Program-made: the position numbers and the translations under genes | Source of the DNA: Nemertoderma westbladi | Lineage: Eukaryota > Xenacoelomorpha > Nemertodermatida > Nemertodermatidae | DNA: 36,835 nt | Reading direction: 5' to 3' | Assembly (NCBI GenBank): GCA_032718475.1 | Contig: JAUCBJ010005244.1 | Span: 1-36,835 of the forward strand | Notes under the pieces: model-generated | What the model was told of the DNA's origin: nothing | Databases searched by the model: none | The model's input: the letters and a program-made list of their open reading frames with translations, nothing else | In this document: piece after piece, positions 1-8,704 of the stretch | How the letters are laid out: every line of letters begins with the position of its first letter | Position numbering within the stretch: the first letter of the stretch is position 1

Positions 1-293
1 ATATTTAATGGATTTAAAAGTAAATAAGACCTAAATCCTGGAATATTACTTTCAAACAAAATTAGAATCGAAAATGCCGTTTTACAGGAAAAGTCAATTT
101 TGTCATTTAGGTTGTTTGATAATGAAAGGGTACGATATGTAAATAGTCATTATTCCCTTTATACTCCTCACCTACCAAATATTTAGACCGCAGATTTTTG
201 GGCGCAAATTTGGAACTTTGCACACGGTTACCATGGTAACAACTTGTTAAAGATTCTAGAAAACACAATAATTAACACATAATTATAACTATT
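1..293. other. AT-rich non-coding DNA at the left edge
   Basis: I see no supported gene here. The stretch is AT-rich and holds one exact 14-bp palindrome at 227-240, listed separately, and ends at the left terminus of a foldback repeat. Confidence 0.5.
227..240. promoter_or_regulatory. Perfect X-box (RFX-type) palindrome
   Basis: The sequence GTTACCATGGTAAC is a perfect palindrome and fits the consensus for RFX transcription-factor sites (X-box, RYYNYYATRRNRAC). RFX factors regulate ciliary genes in animals. No gene start is visible downstream, so function is unproven; the match could be chance or belong to a repeat. Confidence 0.35.
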
Positions 294-427
294 TATTACA
301 TGGGAAAAACAGTATAAATTTTTTTCACTATCCTCCAGGCATTTTATTTACCGAGCGTCAGCGAGGTTAATAAAGGGTCGAGAGAATATTGAAAAAAAAA
401 TGTTCTACGTATTTTTCCCATGTAATA
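294..427. repeat. 134-bp foldback MITE
   Basis: The first 16 bases (TATTACATGGGAAAAA) are the exact inverse of the last 16 (ending CCCATGTAATA). Inside, poly-T and poly-A arms continue the pairing. An inner hairpin has arms TTTATTTACC and GGTTAATAAA around a GC-rich loop with CGAGCGTCAGCG. This is the architecture of a miniature inverted-repeat element. The loop resembles that of the element in the transporter intron at 32853-32999, suggesting one family. No coding capacity. The target duplication could be TA, but this is ambiguous because the ends are palindromic. Confidence 0.6.
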
Positions 428-649
428 CGTATTTTTATTCTTAAATTGGTACTTTTTTTGTTGCTCAATTCTTTAATAAAACGTACAGCGATTTAGTGGT
501 ACCAAATAAATTATAGTATTTTACTATATTGCTTCCATAGTTACTGCAATTCAAATTAATGTACTCTTCAACTCTGATGCTGCCTTACTCAATATTAATT
601 AATTTAGTGTTCCCGAAAATTTGTTATGTAACTAGAGAGCCGCTTATTA

Positions 650-1107
650 TAAATAATTGCACACATTTCACAGGTCACCACGGCATTCTTATTAAGAATC
701 GCCTATTACGTTTATTTCGATGCTTCACCCATATAGAACTCAAAATAGTCTTCCAAAATAGCTGTAGGTTGTCCTCCCTCTTTCCCTATAAAGACTGCGC
801 CCCCCTCCTCATGCGTTCCGGAGTCGTCTATAAATACAACTGTGGAAGCTGCCCAGCCTCCTACATTGGCCGTACCATCGGACATCTTGGGAAAAGCTAC
901 CGCACGGGTAGGTTCTCTGTCCCTAAAGATTCCGCTATTTTTGACCATTCAATTTCTTGTGACCACCCCATTCTTACTGATAATTTCAAAATTCTCGCAA
1001 CTGGCAAAGATATTCTAGAACTCAATATTAAAGAAACACTTTACATCCGTTCGCAAAGCCCCTCCCTTAATGACCACACCACGTCCATTGAACTACTTCT
1101 ACTTTAG
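650..1107 (+). pseudogene. Penelope-like element: truncated C-terminal GIY-YIG endonuclease
   Basis: The reading frame resembles the C-terminal part of Penelope-like retroelement proteins, which carry a GIY-YIG nuclease behind the reverse transcriptase. Visible hallmarks in order: a linker with FPYKD, the GVVYKYNC segment holding the first GIY-type strand, CGSCPASYIGRT with the zinc-finger-like cysteines and YIG, then RTGR, DHS, a CDHP segment and a C-terminal SPSLNDHTT tail. Family members normally have about nine residues, including an EH pair, between HLGK and SYRTGR; here they are missing, apparently by an in-frame deletion in the nuclease core. The RT domain is absent, so this is a 5'-truncated insertion. 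The coherent homology begins near 650-670; the frame is open further upstream but that part looks unrelated. The tail ends 8 bases before a poly-C run. Confidence 0.75.
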
Positions 1108-1115
1108 TTATTCCA

Positions 1116-1138
1116 CCCCCCCCCCCCCCCCCCCCCCC
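1116..1138. repeat. Poly-C homopolymer, 23 nt
   Basis: An uninterrupted run of 23 C follows the stop of the Penelope-like fragment by 8 bases. A similar run of 31 C is at 35018-35048. Exact length is likely uncertain because of slippage. Confidence 0.9.
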
Positions 1139-1139
1139 A

Positions 1140-3060
1140 CTTTCATATTAGTCTAATATTTTGTTAGTACTAATATTAGTTCATATTAGAATTTTCCCGC
1201 AATAATTCTTTCATTTCTATTTATTTTTCAAAATTTAATCATATTTCTTCAAAATTCAGTGCAATTATTTATAACGTCATTTTATTATTGTCTATAACTA
1301 CAGTAAAACCGGTAGCCTACCTACATACAGTACGTAAGCAGAGTGTTTGATATGTGTTTAATTATTGTGTTTTCCATTTATAATATTGGATATTGATTTC
1401 AACAAAGCAACTCGAATCATCACACTGTACTGTGTACTGTAAAGTGCTACTTTACACACAAGTATGTAAATAGTTATTACATTATTACATGAACCTACTG
1501 TATTTATAACACAATAAAACACAATAATATTTAAAATTTACCGCCCTTTTTGCCTTTTTAGTTTTTATTGACAGTGATGGTGGTGGGTATAAAAGTTGTG
1601 TGTAAATAATGTAACAGTTCTTTAAAAAAATTTGTTCTGGAAAAAAAACCTATTTATCATAATAAGCATTAAGCAACCAAACAAATTGGCATTTAAAAAG
1701 TGTCGAAAAAATATTACAAAATTGTGTCGACAGAATATCCAGTCTCAGTATGTAGGCATGAAATCCGATGGCTTAAATTATAAGAATAAAGCAGTAATAA
1801 TTAACAGTAATGCCATTTTGGAATATTATTAGCTAATCTTTGGTACAATATCTTTATATGTCATGCCATTCGACAAGTTATTTCCCCAGCTGGTCGCTGC
1901 ACTGTTGGGAAGTGCTGCGATCGAGTTAGTTAGCTAATTATAGTAATTATTTCTATACATTTTGTTATTACATGGTATAGCTTATAGTCCCACATAGTGG
2001 TGGGTTACTTTACGTTGTAAAACAGTATCAGCCGGGTGCAGCGGAGGGCAATTAATTTTCCCAATAAACTAGTAAATGGGTTTAAAGCATGGAGACATGA
2101 TTGTAGGATATAATAATTAAATTATTCATTGTAAAGGAAATAATGGGGAAATTTATTTTTTATCATGATCGATATTAATTATAAGCATAAAGAGCAAGGT
2201 ATCGAAAGGTTGCCAACCTGATCTACCATCTGTACCAATCTGTTCAAATCTAGTGCAAATAATAGTTCGGTGAAAAATAGATGTAAAACAGCTTAACCTA
2301 AAAAATAAAGGCTAGAGTTCCGTATAGAACTGCATTTTTAAAACTTATGTCATTGTTACTATGGCAACATTGAACAGTGAAAATAAATATTATTATCAAG
2401 CTGCATTTTGCACCATCATCGTAGAGCATAGAGAGGAACATTTCAGGAAAATACATTAGAAATCCGCAAAGAGAAAGCAAGTCTAAGATAAAAAAATGTT
2501 GTAACCATATTCCTTATAAAATGGAAGGTATGGTTGCTGCGGAAAGTATTTAAAATTTGTTTCAGAAATTTACCACAGTAATCGTTGCTGACCATAGTGA
2601 TCGTTGTTGGTCGTATTGTTCGAAAATAGCCGATTAACAAATTTGAAAAAATAATGAATGAAATATATTTTCACCAATACTGTAACTTAAAGCCTAGTAT
2701 TTATTGGCTACGATTTACTTCAACTCCAACAAAAATTAACCTTTGCACCAAAACAGATCCCGTTCCACCAAATATTTTTTAATTAGCTCGAATTAGCTAA
2801 AACTAACCTTCGGCAATCGAAACCCTAGACAAAACGTGTCTTCAACCCTAAACCTAACTGGAAACCTGGTTTTTAACACTACCTGCGGCCAATATGAATA
2901 TGGCCCTAATTAAAGCCAATTGGCCCTACCTTATAATATTTGGTGGTAAAGTGAGCCGTTTTTTGTGGAAAGTGAGTTTATTTGATTAAAAAAGGTATAT
3001 AATTAGGTGTGCAAATAATTTGTTGCGGTATTTAATTTCTTATGAACATATGAACCTAAT
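1140..3060. other. AT-rich non-coding stretch
   Basis: No supported gene. Short frames lack any recognisable motif and look like chance. A second X-box-like 14-mer, GTTACTATGGCAAC, lies at 2355-2368 and matches the RFX consensus RYYNYYATRRNRAC. The rest contains AT-rich low-complexity sequence only. Confidence 0.5.
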
Positions 3061-3067
3061 ATGTAGC

Positions 3068-3355
3068 CTATGAGATTGACCAGTTTTTATGCCACTTGGT
3101 TAATAATAATTCTCGGTCAACTAAAAATTTTTCCGCAAAAGTAAAAGGTAATACATTTTTTATGTTTTTATCTTGAAGACGCCAGTAATGATCTGCCAGA
3201 CCTCCCGATTCTTTCAAGTCCAGATCCCTTCCAAGATGGTCTATATACATGTATGTTATAGCCGGTCGTCCACGGCTACGATTTTCTCGTGTTGGTTGCC
3301 GAAAAATGTAAATATGGCATGACCTCCTCATGTTTACTTCTTCAGCAGTGCCCAC
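3068..3355 (-). pseudogene. Probable LINE C-terminal remnant
   Basis: This short minus-strand frame contains the segment RSRGRPAITYMYIDHLGRD followed by a D-H-Y-W-R-L stretch. That order (a GRPxxTY motif, then RD, then DRxxWR-like) is what I know from the extreme C-terminus of RTE-like LINE proteins. The end of LINE-A in this window shows the same layout (GQPMTFLRRILKDTG, then DRELWRR). No RT core is found upstream on this strand, so it would be an old, strongly truncated copy. The bases between its 5' side and LINE-A (3356-3739) show nothing I can assign. Confidence 0.4.
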
Positions 3356-4155
3356 TGAATCTTAATCTTCATGGAGTGGTTGATACGATATTGTACAATA
3401 TTTTAAGTAAACGGAGTGGAACTACTAGGAGCGTACTAACATTTCTATAAACTACCAATTGTGGTAAGCGTAAGGCCAATGGAAAGGAGTGTTGGAATAG
3501 GAGCAGCCAGACAGCCACGACCGACCAAAAGGGGTGAGTTCATTCCCTAGTACTTACGTAACAGGAGAAGAATAAAGATTATTCAAAACAAAAAATATAA
3601 ATACAATTAAATATTTATAGTTCCCACCCTAACTATTACTTGTCGTGCTTTTTCAGCCTGTTCTGGATTTCTAATTGGTTGTTGCTTCCTATCCTGAGCT
3701 CACCTGATTGGCTAGTTAGATTCTCTTAGAAAAATGGGGTGCCGGTCTTATGTCAGGTCAGGTATTCTAGGTCATTGACCAAGAAAACTTACCACCTCCA
3801 TGCAGCATAAAGGAGGTGCCACCTGTAGCTGCATAGACCCTCTTACTAGGGCAAATCTGGTCATGTAACAAGGAACCCCTTCGTTCTGGGATAAGGACGC
3901 CTTTGGTCCTGGATTAAGTACCCATATACTTGGCTGCAGCGATATATGGCCTGGCCAGGCAGATGGTGATCTACCAATGGCTGGTCAGGAGTAGAGTGTT
4001 CTCATGTGCACTCCACTGCGACCTGCACCTGGCAGCAGGGGTACAGGGCATGACCCAGCAGATGAGCTGCACAGCCAATGGTGGGTCATGTCCGCCAGAG
4101 TAGATATGTGTGATGGGCCACATATCTGACTCCATTGCGACACCCACCCTGTGGA

Positions 4156-5319
4156 ATGGCAAACCAGGGTGTGGTATTTGCCCCGAGAGCTGACTCGGCA
4201 AAAAAGCACCCCCCAACCCCCACTATGGATTACATTAGCAATGCGGAGGTCCAGCCACTAGAGGCCAGTGAAATTACCGGACACAATCGGCCTCACAGGC
4301 GTCCGTTAACTCCTGACCGGCTGCCTGTCTCACCCCCTACTGGAGAGAGAGCAGCCAACAATTCTTTGAGTCCCTTTCTTGATGACCTTTCTGGCCCAAA
4401 CCCCGGGTCACCAGGGAGGCCAGATTGTGAGAGGGAGGGGGATTCTGGAGTTGGAGGCTACTCTCATGTTCCACCCCGACCAACAAAGCCATTGGTGAAT
4501 CTGAGGCAAGTCACTAGACTAGCCTCAGTAAACACCCTAACACTCGGGTCCCCAATGCGACAAGGTGAGCTGACTGCCTTGGCAGATAAGCTTTCTCTTA
4601 GTGCAGTAGGTGTTCAAGAGCATCGAATGCAGACTGGACAGACTGATGAGGTTCTGATTAAGGACATGGGGGGCGGTTGGCGACTCGCCCTCGCTTCAGC
4701 AGATGATAGTGGCAATGGTGGAATTGATCTATTGATGAATCCAACTCCACATGCAGCATTGGACAAAATAGACCAAATCTCTAACCGCATCATCCGTTGC
4801 CACTTCTCATGTTCTGGTAGACTGGCTAAGAAGTTTCCTAAGGTGGTTCTGATTAGATGCTACTCTCCAACTAGTGTTGCCCCTGTAGAGGAGGTGGAAT
4901 ATTTCTACCACAATCTACAAGCAGCTACTGATGGAGTGGATCAGCATGCATTCTTAACATTCCTAGGAGCCTTAATGCAAGTCTGCATCAATTACCTACA
5001 TTGCCCTGGGTGTATAGCAATAGTGTCAACCGAAATTCCGTCCATCTTCAGGATTTTATCTCTGGAAATGGATTGTTTTCGGCTGGAACCCAGTTCAAGA
5101 AGCGAACTGGAAAGCTATGGACTCATAGTGGACCCAGTGGTCACAAGTCCCAGATAGACCATATTCTGTTTCGTAGGAAGTACAGGAGCTCTATACAAGA
5201 CTGTAATGCATTTACAATTCGACCCTTCTCCAGTGATCACCGCCTTATTGTGGCCAAGGTAAGACTTAGTCTGCGTGCTAGCAGAACAACGAAATCTGCC
5301 TTGCCGCGGCATGACTGGT
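4156..5319 (+). pseudogene. LINE-A apurinic-type endonuclease domain, frameshifted
   Basis: An endonuclease/exonuclease/phosphatase-fold domain of LINE type that nicks target DNA for target-primed reverse transcription. Motifs in order: VNTLTLGSP near the start of the fold, SAVGVQEHRMQ (the conserved QE of the metal site), GGWRLAL, a GGIDLL strand, IRCYSPTS, then in another frame QIDHILFRRK and SSDHRLI with the catalytic SDH. The usual GDLNA motif is damaged: around 4970 the frame switches (LGALMQVC against an expected GDLNA-like stretch), so the domain is not translated whole. The ATG at 4156 is the first in frame; a second at 4225 is equally possible. About 65-70 residues ahead of the fold are proline- and serine-rich and unassigned. 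The frame continues past the LTR insertion into the second LINE half. Confidence 0.75.
5315..5319. other. 5-bp target site duplication (left copy), CTGGT
   Basis: CTGGT directly precedes the 5' LTR and recurs directly after the 3' LTR at 17798-17802. Five-base duplications are normal for BEL/Pao integrases. Confidence 0.9.
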
Positions 5320-6449
5320 TGTAAAAGCTTTTGGGGGATATAACTGGCCCTTTTGCTTCGCAATCCAGTTTCCCTCAATGCGCTCAAATACTCTAAAGAA
5401 AAACTCCCTAACTCAAATGATGCAAGCTACCGGCTGATTGGCTGATTTGCTGTACGTATGGCCTCTTTGTTCTGTTCGATCAACCAACCAGAGCAAAGTC
5501 AACCAAGCAGAGTGATTCATCCTGTGTGTTGGATAAGGGCTGCAAAAACCCGAATAGTTCGGCATTTAGACATTCGTGGAATCTGTGGAATATGGAGCTC
5601 TGCCAATGAGAGCTTTTCCTTTTTGTGTTGAAAGCTACCTGCAACAGCTCACAGGGTTCAGTGTGTTGGTTTTTCCAGAGCCTAGAACATCAGCTATGGA
5701 ATTATTCTGAATTATTCCAACATTAGAACGACTTTAATTATAAGAACACATAACGGTACGTATTGCACATTATTTACTGCTATTTACTGTTTGTTATTAA
5801 TTGTATCAGTTGTTTACATATTGTTATTTGGAGAATAACGATAAACGATCAGAAACCCCGATCTTCTTGATACACTAAGGTTAGAGAGACCGGTTACATA
5901 TAGCAATTGCGACTTATATTATCGTGGTTTGTAGTGAATTGAATGCTATTTTATAGGCCCTACAAATGTCGGTTGCTATTCTCTTTATATATGATTAAAA
6001 TCAGTGACTATCGGCAACTCAGTGTGCAGCAGTGTGCAATAGTCTGTATGTGCTTGTCCGCGTAACAAAGCATCTCCTAAAGAATGCGCCTTATGTGTAA
6101 CTTATAATCCATTCCGTTGTGTTTAGTGTAAGCCATAGCTCTGTTTATATAGATAGAGCGCCACGTCCTAAAGGAACTGCTAATATTTCCCGAAAGTGAA
6201 TGATATTTGTCAGGAATTATATTAACGATCAATCGAATAATACGGTAGGCCTGCACCGCAATCAAATTAAAGCATCCGAATCCAGTCTCCCGGGTATATC
6301 CAGCGGGTGAATGGTCGCGCATAGACTGGCTTCGGCTAATGTTGGATTTATTTGTGTCAAATACTTGTCATAGGCTAGAGTCGATTTATAACCTAGAAGA
6401 CATATAGATTTGGCGGGTTAAACTGCCAAAGGTCTTAAAAGCGCGAACA
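5320..6449 (+). repeat. 5' LTR (1130 bp)
   Basis: Begins TGTAAAAG and ends GCGAACA, giving canonical TG...CA termini. It aligns without gaps to 16668-17797. Substitutions are at 5532, 5533, 5575, 5839, 5846, 6018, 6031 and 6240, plus the last base. A TATA-like stretch (TTTATATATG) lies near 5983 with an initiator-like TCAGTG about 30 bases downstream, a plausible transcription start. A CCGAA-TAG-TTCGG hairpin lies near 5550. I see no AATAAA inside the LTR; two AATAAA words follow just after it, at about 6486 and 6550. Confidence 0.92.
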
Positions 6450-6796
6450 GTAACAGTTATGTGTTCTTATTGCAGTGTAGGCAATAAATACAGTTCACTA
6501 TTGTTCTGGTAAGAGCAGTAACAGTTATAGCTTCTGTATTGCAGTAGGCAATAAAGCTGAAGTACCGGTTAACCGGTACCTAGTAGGCCTGACTACCTAA
6601 CCACCCGGACCGGTACCTACAGCAGTACAGGTACAGCAGTATTATTCGAATTTGATAATTATATACCGGTAAGCCTTAATAATTAATCAGGGAAGGCCGC
6701 CCTGGTTTTTTATTGAGATTTTACTTATTTCTGTCAGTTTTATTTGTTTGTAGGCCAATATTGAGCAGAAGGCGTGTAAGCCTGCTCAGATTGTAC

Positions 6797-7376
6797 AGAT
6801 AATATGTAGGCTGGACTGTTGTCTGACTGTTGTTAAGTCTGAAGAGACTGTAGTGTGTGTAGAGCGTATGTCCGAAAAAGTACTAGTTAAGAAAGTAGGG
6901 GCTGCCAGTGCTGTGAGGTGAACCCCTTCGAAAGAATAAGTCGTACTACTCGGTTAGAACGCATACTAACTAACCATTTCGGAGTCTGCATATACTGTAG
7001 TGAATTTAGGCTTGATAGTAGTCTGCCAGCGTTTGGTCTGTACTTTGTTTGTGTAGTCTGTACGGGTAGCGTAATATTTCTTATTTAGATAATTTGTAGG
7101 CTGGATTGTTGTCTGGCTGTTGTTAGGTCTTGAGAGATTTCGGTGTGTGTAGAGTGTATGTCCGATAAAGTGCCAGTTGGGAATGTAGGGGCTTCCAGAG
7201 CTGTGAGGTAAACCCCCTCGAAAGAATAAGTCGTACTACTCGGTTAGAACACATACTAACTAACCATTTCGGAGTCTGCATATACCGTAGTTTGTTTAGG
7301 CTTGATAGTAGTCTGTCAGCATTTGGTCTGCATTTTATTTGAGTAGTCTGTACGCGTAGCATAATATTTATTATTC
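6797..7376 (+). repeat. Tandem duplication, 2 x 290 bp
   Basis: Unit one (6797-7086) and unit two (7087-7376) both start AGATAAT.TGTAGGCTGG and share long blocks, such as GAAAGAATAAGTCGTACTAC and TAACCATTTCGGAGTCTGCA. Scattered substitutions show that the duplication predates the last insertion. Confidence 0.9.
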
Positions 7377-8316
7377 AGAGTTTATGCGATTATTCGCAAC
7401 ATTCATATCCCCAAGTTTATTCCTACAGTAATTGTGCTTGTTATATATACCGTTATAGTTAAACTAACCCCGGTACTACATCAGGGCTGCTTGGCGTAGG
7501 TAAAGACTGGTGATTTTGTGCCCTGGTCACTCCAGCAGATACCGTGGTTCTTTTGGCTGTACAAGTATTTCTAACTACTGATTATTTGTTGTATAAGTAC
7601 TTGCACCTAATTTAGGGTTCAGTGTACAGTGCTTTCCGAAGGTAATTAGTGTGTAGGCAGTATATTTGTGTTGTAAAGTGGTTAATAGGCACGTTGGTTC
7701 TGGTAGACCGCAGTGATTAACTTCTAGGTAGGAACACTCCGTGATACATAACGTAGTACTTATAGCGATACGGCTATAAGTCGTCAGACGGTGGTATTTT
7801 TCCTATCTGGACAACGCAGTATATTTACTACTACTTATTATTTTCAAATACCGTAGTACCCTGTCCTTTGTAATAACCAGATATTCTAACCCTTTGTTAG
7901 GCTGGTTTGTAGACTTCTTGTAAATTACCCTAAAAATTCGTACTTGTAATTTTGTGTTTATTTAGAGATTGTATTCTCACCCCGAATTGTACGTAATTTG
8001 TAGTATTAAGTAACTTAGGTAAATTAGAATTATTTGTTTTAGTGTCCAACAAGTAGCACTTCACTGAGAGCGCACAGCTTCTGTGTAGTGACTCCCCCCA
8101 GAAATAATAACATTTATTTCAAATATTGACAAAACCCATTAAAACGGGTATATATATTATAAATCAACTCAAACCGATTTATAAAATAGTAGGCCTGCCA
8201 TACAACAATTAGGTCTCAATATCAGTTGGACTACTGCTTAAATAACGGTAATAAAGTAAGTTAAAGTAACCAAGTAACCCTTAAAATTCAGAAATTCAAT
8301 TATTCTAAAATAATTG

Positions 8317-8575
8317 ACATACCGGTATTTACAATAGGCTTATTATATTTATTTCTATAAATTTAGGCTGAAATTATACCGGTATTCTGTAATTAATTCT
8401 AGTTCATAATTATACTTATATATACTATAAGTGTAAGCTGTATACCGGTATTCACGATAGGCCTATTATATATTTATATATACTTGTGCTGAAATTACAT
8501 ACCGGTATTCTGTGACAAATCTAGTCTGTGACAATACTTATATATATATACTATAAGCATACCGGTATTCTAATA
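8317..8575 (+). repeat. Tandem repeat of about 123 bp with ACCGGT words
   Basis: ACCGGTATT occurs at 8321, 8378, 8444, 8501 and 8561. The alternation 8321/8444 and 8378/8501 gives a 123-base period, about two units plus a partial third. Between the ACCGGT words lie TATATATA-rich segments and GGCTTATTATAT / GGCCTATTATAT. Confidence 0.8.
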
Positions 8576-8704
8576 TATTATATATATATTACGCTACACT
8601 GAGTAGCAGTATCGGTAATTAATTACTAGGCTAACAGTGATACTGAATTACTAGACTTGCTTAAACTGTAATATAGCAGTAGGCATTCAACTGTACAAAT
8701 CAAC

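Larger units (their letters stand above)
3740..5319 (+). mobile_element. LINE-A, 5' half (interrupted by the BEL/Pao element)
   Basis: Base composition becomes markedly GC-richer near 3740, and a leader without a long frame runs to about 4155, followed by an endonuclease frame. The LINE is cut at 5319 by the LTR element and resumes at 17803. Removing 5320-17802 (12,483 bases, a multiple of three) joins the two parts in the same reading frame, which confirms that they were one element. The exact 5' end of the LINE is estimated from the composition change only. Confidence 0.75.
6450..8704 (+). other. Long non-coding leader of the BEL/Pao element
   Basis: This 2.25-kb region between the 5' LTR and the gag start has no long plus-strand frame. 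It starts with an imperfect roughly 70-base tandem duplication (GTAACAGTTATG and GTAACAGTTATAG, each followed by GCAATAAA). It also holds a 290-bp tandem duplication (6797-7376) and roughly 123-bp repeats with ACCGGT (8317-8575). No TGG-type primer binding site directly follows the LTR, so the priming tRNA cannot be assigned. Repeats in this place could serve packaging or dimerization, but that is inference. Confidence 0.6.

Noticed and set aside
1632-1832. A 66-codon Lys/Asn-rich plus-strand frame
   Set aside because: Composition is that of AT-rich DNA, with no motif.
6077-6322. An 81-codon minus-strand frame in each LTR (also 17425-17670)
   Set aside because: Present twice only because the LTR is duplicated; no motif or start context supports it.
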